Assembly (NCBI GenBank): GCA_946481605.1
Contig: CAMLPA010000241.1
Span: 1 to 5,689, forward strand
Reading direction: 5' to 3'
Length of the DNA stretch: 5,689 nt
Source: an uncultured Flavihumibacter sp.
GTDB lineage: Bacteria > Bacteroidota > Bacteroidia > Chitinophagales > Chitinophagaceae
In this document: one piece after another, positions 1 through 5,689 of the stretch
Layout of the letters: the number at the start of each line of letters is the position of its first letter
Position numbering within the stretch: position 1 is the first letter of the stretch
Made by a program: the position numbers and the translations under genes
Notes under the pieces: generated by a model
Databases searched by the model: none
Seen by the model: only the letters and a program-made list of their open reading frames with translations
Told to the model about the DNA's origin: nothing

Positions 1-344
1 ACCGATGTTTTGGAAATGCGGGTCAGCACATCTTCCAAAGGCTTTGTTGTATCAATCTGCAGCGCCTGCGCTTCTTCATTCAATGCTTTCGCATAAGCGG
101 CGGCGTGGCGGGAATAATGTATTTCCATGGTCATTGCGTCGATCATAGGTTCGAGTGCTTTGTAAGCGTAGGGGAGTGGCTGCTGGGTAAAACCGGTATG
201 CAGCACGTTGCTTTCGGGCATTGACTTTTTGAAAACACTGCAGGACTCGAGCAGGCTTCCGGCCAGCGTGATCCCCAATCCTGTTGCCAGACTGGCTTTA
301 GAGGTGTCGCTCAAAAATTTTCTGCGGCTGGTACGTTCATTCAT
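1..344 (-). CDS. Fe/Mn superoxide dismutase, Tat-exported putative lipoprotein (partial, N-terminal 114 residues)
   Basis: Superoxide dismutase converts superoxide to oxygen and hydrogen peroxide using an iron or manganese centre. The gene begins at an ATG at 344 and runs off the left edge. The N-terminus carries a textbook twin-arginine motif, SRRKFL (residues 6-11), then a hydrophobic stretch (about 17-32) and a possible lipobox LESC ending at Cys35. Export of the folded protein and lipid anchoring are therefore likely, although Glu at -2 is unusual. The SOD domain starts at LPYAYKALEP (57-66). His76 in MEIHY is the expected first metal ligand, and His80 and Tyr84 match the conserved active-site His30/Tyr34 of the family. 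Ala81 replaces the second His of the usual KHHxxY motif, and Met67 replaces the common His of EPHI. The other three ligands lie outside the window, so iron and manganese cannot be told apart. It lies 35 bases after the permease gene on the same strand. Confidence 0.93.
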   Translation of the reverse strand, partial: MNERTSRRKFLSDTSKASLATGLGITLAGSLLESCSVFKKSMPESNVLHTGFTQQPLPYAYKALEPMIDAMTMEIHYSRHAAAYAKALNEEAQALQIDTTKPLEDVLTRISKTS

Positions 345-379
345 GGTTGCTTTTTTAAATTTTGTGCAAAATCCATTCC

Positions 380-1819
380 TCACTGGCCGGCGGGTTCAGG
401 CGCTTTTTTCTTCCTTAGCCTGGAGATGAACCTTGTATAGAATTCTTTATTGAACAGTTGTGAGTCGTGCATGGCCTTGTACACCAGGAACAGGCCAACG
501 GGCGTGAGCACATACGTGGCGAGCCACATACCGATCCAGGCTGTGGTAACGCCTTCTTTCGCGAACTTGGTCCCAAAGTTATTGAGAAGGAAGAAGATAA
601 CGAAGAATATTACGGCGAACACCAATGGTGTTCCAAGTCCGCCTTTCCGGATGATGGAGCCGAGCGGCGCGCCGATCAGGAACATCACAAGGCAGGCAAC
701 GGACATGGTGAGTTTGGCGTGCCATTCAGCCAGCAGGCTCCGGTATTCCTTCATCCTGCCCTCGTAATCAAAAGTGGTGGCTTCCAGGTTTGATTTGATG
801 CTCGCCGCCTGGGAAAGCGCCCTCTCGGTGATCTGTATACGTTTATCAGGGGCAATCAGGGAATCAAGGTTTTTGGGAACGGCTTTCAGTTCCTGCGTTG
901 TAAGTGGTTTCCAGGTGGAATCGAGCAGGCGTGAAAAGTTATTGTATTGGTACACTTCGTATTTGGCGCGTTTCCTGAAAACATCGTTTGTTTTTTTGAG
1001 CGAGTCGATACGGGTGGACAACTGTTGCAGGTTCAGCATGGGGCCGCGGTCGCGGTAAGTGGTATCGGCTGTTTCAAGCAGTTGGAAGGAGCTGAGGTCG
1101 AACTGTTTGGTGAAGGTCTGGAAGTTCATCCGGATGTACTGGGTGTTCGTACTCATGCGGGGACCCTTTTCCTCGTAACGTGCCCCGTTGATGAGCAGGA
1201 ATTCGAGGAAGCGCTTGTCGGGTGTAACGCTCATTTTCCCGCTTTCTGCCACGATGATGTCATCCTGCAGACCGTAGTTTTTCTGGTAGATTACCACATC
1301 GCGCAGGGTGGAACCGTCTTCTTCCTTATGCCCGATCTTGATCACATAACCTTCCAGTTTATCGTAAAATATACCAGGTTTCAGGTCGAAGGTGGGCTTG
1401 GAGTTCACGATATCATACTTCATGGTTTCCATCTTCAGTTTGGCCACCGGGATGAAGTGGTTGTTGAAGAGGAAGGCCAGTCCACAGATCACTAGTGATG
1501 CGAGGAAAAGCGGGCGCATAAAGCGCAGCAATGGGATGCCTGCCGATTTGATGGCCACCAGTTCAAAGGTCTCGCCCAGGTTCCCGAAGGTCATGATGGA
1601 GGAGAGCAGCACCGCGAGGGGCAATGCGAGCGGAACAAGGGTAGAGGTCACAAACAGGATGAACTTGGCGAGGGTAATGAGATCGAGTCCCTTACCAACG
1701 ATATCATCAATCCAAAGCCAGAAGAATTGCAGCACCAGAACGAAGAGCGTGATGAAAAAAGTAGCAATGAAGGGCCCGATGAAGGCTTTCAGAATAAGTT
1801 TGTCCAGTTTTTTTATCAC
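380..1819 (-). CDS. LptF/LptG (YjgP/YjgQ) family permease of lipopolysaccharide export
   Basis: LptF and LptG are the membrane subunits of the LptB2FG ABC transporter, which pulls lipopolysaccharide from the inner membrane into the LptC-LptA bridge. The 479-residue reading shows the family layout: three membrane segments (about 14-36, 52-77, 101-120), a large periplasmic domain (about 121-366) and three more segments (about 367-390, 396-417, 425-448), with a basic C-terminal tail. The motif GETFELVAIKSAGI (82-95) corresponds to the conserved cytoplasmic segment after TM2, and EWHAKL precedes TM4 as expected. The periplasmic part is longer than in the roughly 360-residue E. coli proteins because of a charged, probably helical insert near 250-360. 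I chose the GTG at 1819 because it gives the start MIKKLDKLILKAF; the frame extends upstream to a TTG at 1846 (488 residues) and has no in-frame ATG upstream. LptF is more likely than LptG by resemblance, but I cannot settle this. ATPase LptB is not in the window. Confidence 0.92.
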   Translation of the reverse strand: MIKKLDKLILKAFIGPFIATFFITLFVLVLQFFWLWIDDIVGKGLDLITLAKFILFVTSTLVPLALPLAVLLSSIMTFGNLGETFELVAIKSAGIPLLRFMRPLFLASLVICGLAFLFNNHFIPVAKLKMETMKYDIVNSKPTFDLKPGIFYDKLEGYVIKIGHKEEDGSTLRDVVIYQKNYGLQDDIIVAESGKMSVTPDKRFLEFLLINGARYEEKGPRMSTNTQYIRMNFQTFTKQFDLSSFQLLETADTTYRDRGPMLNLQQLSTRIDSLKKTNDVFRKRAKYEVYQYNNFSRLLDSTWKPLTTQELKAVPKNLDSLIAPDKRIQITERALSQAASIKSNLEATTFDYEGRMKEYRSLLAEWHAKLTMSVACLVMFLIGAPLGSIIRKGGLGTPLVFAVIFFVIFFLLNNFGTKFAKEGVTTAWIGMWLATYVLTPVGLFLVYKAMHDSQLFNKEFYTRFISRLRKKKAPEPAGQ

Positions 1820-1923
1820 AGCCTTTTGGAAGGATTGATGAAACAATAGATGGAACGCGAAAATAACATATTCTCTCCATCAGGCGGGCTGAAGCAGTGC
1901 TCTTAACAATATCTTGGCGGAGA

Positions 1924-2304
1924 TTAAGCGCCGAGGCGGTGGAAGAGTTCCTTCACCTGGTAATCCCAAAGCTGGCTCTGGTCCTTGATCTCTTTTTTCT
2001 CCGCGAAATCCTTCACCATCAGGATGGTCTGGTTGGTCACCTCCGATTTCTCGATGGCGAATTCAAAGTACTCTTCGGTGGGGGCATGCTGCCAGTGAAA
2101 GCGGATGAATTTCTCTTCTTCCTTCTCCAGCACATTCGCTTTATCCACGGAACCGTTCCATGAAAAACTGAAAACACCATCGCGCTCATCCACCTTGTCG
2201 GCGAACCATTCCTGGAGCCCGGCGGGTGTGGAAAGGAACTCATACAATATAGAGGGGGAACACCTAACGGGGAATTCCAGGGTATATAATTGCTTTTTAC
2301 TCAT
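1924..2304 (-). CDS. START-like domain protein (SRPBCC fold, START_2 type)
   Basis: This small 126-residue cytoplasmic protein has no signal peptide or membrane segment. It resembles the START-like proteins common in Bacteroidota, which belong to the SRPBCC/Bet v1-AHSA1 superfamily of helix-grip folds with a hydrophobic cavity. Visible features are an opening strand (LYTLEFPVR, 6-14), the family signature SPSILYEFLSTPAGLQEWFA (16-35), a run of beta strands rich in aromatics (FSFSWNG, FIRFHWQ, YFEFAIEKSEVTN), and a closing helix (DQSQLWDYQVKELFHRLGA, 108-126). No catalytic residues are apparent and the ligand is unknown. The ATG at 2304 fits the family start. The gene is divergent from rpoD and about 104 bases upstream of the permease gene on the same strand, so it may be the first gene of that unit. 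The fold is fairly certain; the function is not known. Confidence 0.9.
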   Translation of the reverse strand: MSKKQLYTLEFPVRCSPSILYEFLSTPAGLQEWFADKVDERDGVFSFSWNGSVDKANVLEKEEEKFIRFHWQHAPTEEYFEFAIEKSEVTNQTILMVKDFAEKKEIKDQSQLWDYQVKELFHRLGA

Positions 2305-2368
2305 CTACAGCTCAATTATGTCGTTTAGTCGAAAGTTGTCTGCAATAATAGAAAATTAATGGTTGCAG

Positions 2369-2400
2369 CAAAATAAAATATATACGAATTTCTGTTGAAA
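2369..2400 (-). promoter_or_regulatory. Candidate promoter for the START-like/permease unit
   Basis: Read on the minus strand, TTTC (2400-2397) is followed after 20 bases by TTATTTTG (2376-2369). These match three of four and seven of eight positions of the Bacteroidota TTTG / TAnnTTTG consensus. It would start transcription roughly 55-60 bases before the ATG at 2304. The match is imperfect in an A/T-rich stretch, so chance is a real possibility. Confidence 0.35.
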
Positions 2401-2467
2401 GATAAGTGGATTCACCCTGAACAATTTTGAAATATTCCGTCTGGTAAGGGTTTTTCTTTACAATAAA

Positions 2468-2475
2468 TAAATTTG
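2468..2475 (+). promoter_or_regulatory. Candidate -7 promoter element for rpoD
   Basis: TAAATTTG is a perfect match to TAnnTTTG, the -7 element used by the Bacteroidota primary sigma factor. At the expected spacing of 19 bases the -33 position reads TAAG, a poor match to TTTG, so the promoter would be weak or helped by an activator. The predicted start near 2480-2483 leaves a leader of about 150 bases before the rpoD ATG. Confidence 0.5.
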
Positions 2476-2633
2476 GAATGCGTTTTCTAAAATGTTAAAT
2501 TGCTGATAACCGGTTTTGAGCGGTGGGAAAGTGAAGTTTATTGGCTGATAATCAAATTTTTGAGCATCCAAATTTTCTTATAGCGAATCAAATTTTACCC
2601 CAGAAACCCTTAAAAACGCGTCATCCTATGAGC

Positions 2634-3503
2634 ATGCGTCAACTCAAAATCTCGAAATCCATTACCAACCGGGAGTCTCAAAGTCTGGAAAAATACCTCC
2701 AGGAAATTGGTAAAGTGGAACTGATCACTCCTGAAGAGGAAGTGAAACTCGCCATCCGCATTAAGCAAGGCGATCAACGGGCACTCGATAAACTCACCAA
2801 AGCGAATCTCCGTTTTGTGGTATCGGTGGCCAAACAGTATCAGAACCAGGGACTTACCCTTCCCGATCTTATCAACGAAGGCAATCTCGGCCTGATCAAA
2901 GCTGCCCAACGTTTCGATGAAACCCGCGGTTTCAAATTCATTTCCTACGCTGTATGGTGGATCCGCCAGTCCATTCTTCAGGCCCTTGCAGAACAGGCCA
3001 GAATCGTAAGACTTCCCCTCAACAAGGTAGGGCTCACCAACCGCATCCAGAAAGCATTTTCCCAACTGGAACAGGAATATGAACGCGAACCTTCTCCCGA
3101 AGAACTGGCCGAACTGCTGGAGCTCGAAACGGAAGAAGTAGCCGCCACCCTTGGGGTTTCCGCCCGCCACGTGAGTGTGGATACACCCCTGGCCGATGGA
3201 GAAGACAATACGCTGCTCGATGTACTCACCAATCCCGACGCGGAAGGAACGGATTCCAATGTAGAACACCACGAATCCCTCCGTCTCGAAATAGATCGCT
3301 CTCTCCAAACACTGACCGAACGCCAGAAAGAAGTGATCTGCTATTTCTTCGGCATCGGTGTGGACCATCCCATGAGCCTCGAAGACATCGGCGAAAAATT
3401 CAACCTCACCCGCGAAAGGGTGCGCCAGATCAAAGACAAGGCCATCACGAAGCTGCGCACAACGAACAGGTGCAAAATGCTGAGGGATTACCTGGGAAAC
3501 TGA
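2634..3503 (+). CDS. rpoD: RNA polymerase primary sigma factor (sigma-70 family, RpoD/SigA)
   Basis: This is the housekeeping sigma subunit, which directs RNA polymerase to most promoters. The 289-residue protein shows region 1.2 ([20 protein letters not shown], 17-36), regions 2.1-2.2 ([33 protein letters not shown], 76-95), the DNA-melting and -7 recognition segment 2.3-2.4 ([20 protein letters not shown], 99-118), region 3.0 (RIVRLP, 123-128), and region 4.2 with its helix-turn-helix ([20 protein letters not shown], 247-266). Region 1.1 is absent, as is usual for the Bacteroidota primary sigma factor, which reads -33/-7 promoters unlike those of E. coli. I chose the ATG at 2634 because the phylum's proteins begin MRQLKI. 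An ATG two codons earlier (2628) and a TTG at 2541 are alternatives, and the upstream extension is not family-like. The gene is divergent from the START-like gene and upstream of ffh with a 235-base gap. Confidence 0.97.
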   Translation: MRQLKISKSITNRESQSLEKYLQEIGKVELITPEEEVKLAIRIKQGDQRALDKLTKANLRFVVSVAKQYQNQGLTLPDLINEGNLGLIKAAQRFDETRGFKFISYAVWWIRQSILQALAEQARIVRLPLNKVGLTNRIQKAFSQLEQEYEREPSPEELAELLELETEEVAATLGVSARHVSVDTPLADGEDNTLLDVLTNPDAEGTDSNVEHHESLRLEIDRSLQTLTERQKEVICYFFGIGVDHPMSLEDIGEKFNLTRERVRQIKDKAITKLRTTNRCKMLRDYLGN

Positions 3504-3516
3504 TCGGTAAAGCGTG

Positions 3517-3524
3517 TATATTTG
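3517..3524 (+). promoter_or_regulatory. Candidate -7 promoter element for ffh
   Basis: TATATTTG, followed by CGG, matches the Bacteroidota TAnnTTTG element perfectly and sits just after the rpoD stop codon. The -33 region falls inside the end of rpoD, where only CCTG/CTGG at 3491-3495 with 21-22 base spacing is seen. No better -7 element lies closer to ffh. Starting near 3530 would give a leader of about 210 bases that contains the inverted repeat at 3558-3691. Confidence 0.55.
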
Positions 3525-3557
3525 CGGACTTTTGTTTTGGGTGAATTTTGTTTTCAT

Positions 3558-3691
3558 GCAAAGACGCAAAGGAGCAAGGACGCAAGGAACTGTTGTTGTT
3601 CTTTCGAAATCCTTTTCAAAAGAAAACCTAAAAGATTGTAGCTGGTGCAATACCAGCCGCTCTTTGCGTCTTGGCCCCTTTGCGTCTTTGC
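3558..3691. repeat. Inverted repeat with arms of four tandem 8-base units
   Basis: The left arm (3558-3589) is four 8-base units: GCAAAGAC, GCAAAGGA, GCAAGGAC, GCAAGGAA. The right arm (3660-3691), read on the minus strand, is GCAAAGAC, GCAAAGGG, GCCAAGAC, GCAAAGAG. The arms pair without gaps at 27 of 32 positions, with a perfect 15-base outer block (3558-3572 with 3677-3691). The 70-base A/T-richer core holds a small perfect hairpin, GCTGGT-GCAAT-ACCAGC (3641-3657). From memory, dispersed elements with the GCAAAGACGCAAAG theme are found in Bacteroidota and other genomes, and they give rise to spurious proteins with FAPLRLCVK-like ends. The short open frames here are of that kind. Function is unknown: a REP-like mobile palindrome or an RNA structure in the ffh leader are both possible. 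Confidence 0.85.
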
Positions 3692-3738
3692 GTGGCATAT
3701 TACCCCTGAAACAGCATTAAAGTCCTCAAATAACAACC

Positions 3739-5061
3739 ATGTTCGAATCTCTCAGTGAACGGCTCGAAGGCGCGTTCAAACAGCTCAAAGGCGAAGGCCG
3801 CATCAGCGAACTCAACGTTGCCACCACCGTAAAGGAGATCCGCCGCGCTTTGGTGGATGCCGACGTGAACTATAAAATTGCCAAGGAATTTACCGACAGG
3901 GTGAAGGACAAAGCATTGGGTGAGAAGGTGTTGAATGCGATCAGCCCCGGTCAGTTGATGGTGAAAATCGTAAAAGACGAACTCACCGAACTGATGGGCG
4001 GTACCGAATCGTCCTTCCAGGCCAATGGCTCACCCGCCGTGATACTGGTAGCTGGCCTCCAGGGATCCGGTAAAACCACTTTCAGCGGTAAACTGGCCAA
4101 CTTCCTCAAAACGAAGAAAGGAAAATCCCCCCTGCTGGTGGCGGCGGATATTTACCGTCCCGCGGCGATCGACCAGTTGAAAGTACTGGGTGGCCAGATT
4201 GGGGTGGAAGTATACAGCGAACCTGAAAATAAAGATGCTGTTGCGATCGCGAAAGCCGCGATCCAGCAGGCGAAATCCCTGAATAAAAATGTGGTGATCA
4301 TCGATACCGCCGGTCGTCTGGCCGTGGATGAAGCGATGATGACCGAAGTTGCGAACATCAAAGCCGCCGTTCAACCCACCGAAATATTGTTCGTGGTAGA
4401 CTCGATGACCGGTCAGGACGCTGTGAATACCGCGAAAGCCTTTAACGACCGCCTCGACTTCTCCGGCGTGGTGCTCACCAAACTTGATGGCGATACCCGC
4501 GGTGGTGCTGCACTCTCCATCAAATACACGGTGCAGAAGCCCATCAAATTCATGAGCAGCGGGGAAAAAATGGACACCCTCGATGTGTTCTACCCCGAAA
4601 GGATGGCGCAAAGGATCCTCGGCATGGGCGATATCACCACGCTCGTGGAACGCGCCCAGGCCCAGTTTGATGAAGAACAGGCCAAAAAGCTCGAGAAAAA
4701 GATCCGCAAGAACCAGTTCGATTTCGAAGATTTCAAACAACAACTCGACCAGATCAAAAAAATGGGGAACCTCAAAGACCTCATGGCCATGATCCCCGGC
4801 GTTGGTAAAGCGATGAAAGACATCGACATCAGCGACGACGCCTTCAAAGGCATCGAAGCCATGATCAACTCCATGACTCCCTTCGAAAGAAATAATCCTG
4901 ATACCATCGACGGCAACCGCAGAAAGCGTATCGCCAAAGGTTCCGGAAAGGACATCTCAGAAGTAAATGCCTTCATGAAGCAGTTCGAGCAAATGAGAGA
5001 TATGATGAAAATGATGAATAAAATGCCCATGGGAGGCCGTCTGGGATTAGGGAAAAGATAA
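3739..5061 (+). CDS. ffh: Signal recognition particle protein Ffh (SRP54 GTPase)
   Basis: Ffh binds 4.5S/SRP RNA and signal sequences of nascent membrane proteins and, through paired GTP hydrolysis with FtsY, delivers ribosomes to the Sec translocon. The 440-residue protein has the standard order. The N domain is about 1-95. The G domain (about 96-295) has the P-loop GLQGSGKTT (106-114), DIYRPAA (137-143), DTAGR (189-193), TKLDGDTRGG (247-256) and SSGEK (273-277). It is followed by GMGD (295-298) and a methionine-rich M domain (about 300-440). The M domain carries the RNA-binding segment NRRKRIAKGSG (393-403), where Asn takes the place of the Ser usual in E. coli-type SRRxRIA, and the Met-rich MRDMMKMMNKMP (419-430). 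The ATG at 3739 is the natural start (MFESLSERLEGAFKQLKG). The protein appears complete and normal in length. rpsP follows after 107 bases but has its own promoter. Confidence 0.98.
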   Translation: MFESLSERLEGAFKQLKGEGRISELNVATTVKEIRRALVDADVNYKIAKEFTDRVKDKALGEKVLNAISPGQLMVKIVKDELTELMGGTESSFQANGSPAVILVAGLQGSGKTTFSGKLANFLKTKKGKSPLLVAADIYRPAAIDQLKVLGGQIGVEVYSEPENKDAVAIAKAAIQQAKSLNKNVVIIDTAGRLAVDEAMMTEVANIKAAVQPTEILFVVDSMTGQDAVNTAKAFNDRLDFSGVVLTKLDGDTRGGAALSIKYTVQKPIKFMSSGEKMDTLDVFYPERMAQRILGMGDITTLVERAQAQFDEEQAKKLEKKIRKNQFDFEDFKQQLDQIKKMGNLKDLMAMIPGVGKAMKDIDISDDAFKGIEAMINSMTPFERNNPDTIDGNRRKRIAKGSGKDISEVNAFMKQFEQMRDMMKMMNKMPMGGRLGLGKR

Positions 5062-5075
5062 TTTTTTTGGTTTGT

Positions 5076-5106
5076 TTTGAAAATTAGCACGCGAACGCTA
5101 TTTTTG
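5076..5106 (+). promoter_or_regulatory. rpsP promoter (Bacteroidota -33/-7 type)
   Basis: TTTG (5076-5079), exactly 19 bases, then TATTTTTG (5099-5106) is a full match to the Bacteroidota consensus TTTG-N19-TAnnTTTG. It lies directly after the ffh stop codon and predicts a start near 5111-5114, about 55 bases before the rpsP ATG. This is the strongest promoter call in the window. Confidence 0.8.
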
Positions 5107-5110
5107 CCCT

Positions 5111-5128
5111 TCTAGCATTTTTGCTAGG
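5111..5128 (+). promoter_or_regulatory. Hairpin at the predicted 5' end of the rpsP transcript
   Basis: CTAGC (5112-5116), a six-base loop ATTTTT, and GCTAG (5123-5127) form a perfect five-base stem that a T-G pair can extend by one. It falls at the predicted transcription start. Possible roles are protecting the 5' end or autoregulation by S16; neither is shown by the sequence. Confidence 0.45.
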
Positions 5129-5168
5129 TTTAACCCAATTTCATAACGCATTTAAATTTTTATTTACG

Positions 5169-5624
5169 ATGCCGGTAAAAATGAGACTTCAACGTCACGG
5201 GTCTAAGAAAAGACCTTTCTACTTCATTGTGGTAGCGGATGCGAGAGCGCCAAGAGATGGCAAATTCATCCAGAAGATCGGTACTTACAATCCATTGACT
5301 GTACCTGCAACTGTTCAATTAGATCGCCAGAAAGCACTGGAGTGGCTGCACAAAGGTGCCCAGCCTACCGATACAGTTCGCCGAATTCTTTCCTACAAAG
5401 GAGTGTTGTACCTGAAACACCTTTTACGCGGAGTGAAACTGGGCCTGTTTGATGATGCAACTGCTATGGAGAAATTCCAGAAATGGCATTCCGAGCACGA
5501 AGCAACCATCAACAAGCGCCAGCAGGAAAACAGGAAAGCGCGCCAGGCTCAACGCCGCCCGCCTTTCGTGAGACGCACACCAGCCCCCGCTCCAGAGAAA
5601 AGGGATGACGCTGCTGAAGCATAA
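5169..5624 (+). CDS. rpsP: 30S ribosomal protein S16 (bS16) with long C-terminal tail
   Basis: S16 binds 16S rRNA and helps assemble the body of the 30S ribosomal subunit. The first 80 or so of 151 residues are the conserved core: [20 protein letters not shown] (5-24), the segment [18 protein letters not shown] (25-42), [18 protein letters not shown] (51-68) and [10 protein letters not shown] (70-79). E. coli S16 has 82 residues and ends here. The remaining tail of about 70 residues is first helical and basic ([15 protein letters not shown]), then Pro/Ala-rich with an acidic end; such tails are usual in Bacteroidota S16. I chose the ATG at 5169 ([11 protein letters not shown]) over a TTG at 5121, because the extension would encode the promoter-proximal leader. 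ffh-rpsP adjacency is conserved in many bacteria, and rimM would be expected downstream but is not visible. Confidence 0.97.
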   Translation: MPVKMRLQRHGSKKRPFYFIVVADARAPRDGKFIQKIGTYNPLTVPATVQLDRQKALEWLHKGAQPTDTVRRILSYKGVLYLKHLLRGVKLGLFDDATAMEKFQKWHSEHEATINKRQQENRKARQAQRRPPFVRRTPAPAPEKRDDAAEA

Positions 5625-5645
5625 GCACTGTTTCCAAAAAAATTC

Positions 5646-5683
5646 AGAGGTTGTTCTTTTAAAGGGCAGCCTCTTTTTCTTTT
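5646..5683 (+). terminator. Intrinsic terminator after rpsP
   Basis: AGAGGTTG (5646-5653) pairs with CAGCCTCT (5667-5674) over eight bases with one T-G pair. The stem can extend three pairs inward (TTC with GGG), leaving a seven-base loop TTTTAAA. A T-rich tract (TTTTCTTTT, 5675-5683) follows. The stem begins 22 bases past the rpsP stop codon. Confidence 0.85.
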
Positions 5684-5689
5684 AAGGAG

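Larger units (their letters stand above)
2305..2633. other. Divergent intergenic region between START-like gene and rpoD
   Basis: This 329-base A/T-rich stretch separates two divergent genes and shows no credible coding region. A TTG-initiated extension of the rpoD frame from 2541 exists, but its composition differs from the coding part and the family starts later. The region holds a candidate minus-strand promoter (2369-2400), a perfect plus-strand -7 element (2468-2475), an 8-base direct repeat 42 bases apart (2502 and 2544) and three copies of CAAATTTT (2553, 2569, 2589). I see no intrinsic terminator and no riboswitch I recognise. Confidence 0.7.

Noticed and set aside
208..429. Plus-strand open frame of 73 codons at the left end
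   Set aside because: It is antisense to the SOD signal region and the end of the permease gene, with no family features.
947..1495. Plus-strand open frame (182 codons) antisense to the permease
   Set aside because: It is a shadow frame with no recognisable domain opposite a well-supported membrane protein gene.
2541..2633. N-terminal extension of RpoD from a TTG start
   Set aside because: The extra residues are outside the family start MRQLKI, the bases are A/T-rich like the leader, and better ATG starts exist at 2628 and 2634.
2610..3698. Long minus-strand open frame (362 codons) antisense to rpoD
   Set aside because: It lies opposite a clear sigma factor gene, its protein resembles no family I know, and its N-terminus is translated from the octamer inverted repeat. 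It is a by-product of codon bias in rpoD.
3514..3720. Small plus-strand open frame of 68 codons in the rpoD-ffh gap
   Set aside because: It is translated mostly from the octamer inverted repeat, and such repeats give recurring spurious proteins. No start context or family supports it.
4030..4743. Minus-strand open frame (237 codons) antisense to ffh
   Set aside because: It is a shadow of the ffh GTPase domain: His/Phe-rich composition, no family features.
5062..5075. T-run after the ffh stop codon as a terminator
   Set aside because: No stem-forming sequence precedes the T-run, and it instead runs into the -33 box of the rpsP promoter.

Overview
The window looks like ordinary chromosomal sequence from a member of the Bacteroidota, probably near the Chitinophagaceae. 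This rests on several signs. The primary sigma factor is short, begins MRQLKI and lacks region 1.1. Three plus-strand intergenic regions carry perfect TAnnTTTG -7 elements, the type that sigma factor recognises. The starts are A/T-rich with little Shine-Dalgarno sequence. The window also has a START-like (START_2 type) protein, a long LptF/LptG-type permease and an S16 with a long basic tail. The genus assignment is inference.

Layout, left half (minus strand, read right to left): a START-like protein (2304-1924), an LptF/LptG-family lipopolysaccharide-export permease (about 1819-380), and the N-terminal part of a Tat-exported, probably lipid-anchored Fe/Mn superoxide dismutase (344 to the window edge). 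They lie head to tail with gaps of about 104 and 35 bases and may form one transcription unit. Two of the three act at the envelope.

Layout, right half (plus strand): rpoD (2634-3503), ffh (3739-5061) and rpsP (5169-5624), followed by a strong intrinsic terminator at the right edge. rpoD supplies housekeeping promoter recognition. Ffh targets nascent membrane proteins. S16 is a 30S subunit protein. ffh next to rpsP is a gene order seen in many bacteria. Each of the three appears to have its own promoter, the clearest being rpsP's (TTTG, 19 bases, TATTTTTG).

The two larger non-coding stretches are the 329-base divergent region between the START-like gene and rpoD, which holds candidate promoters and short direct repeats, and the 235-base rpoD-ffh gap. 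The gap holds the most interesting structure in the window: an inverted repeat whose arms are each four tandem 8-base units of the form GCAARGRM, around a 70-base core, placed in the predicted ffh leader. I found no phage, IS, CRISPR, tRNA or rRNA, and no convincing new gene system; the coding content is housekeeping.
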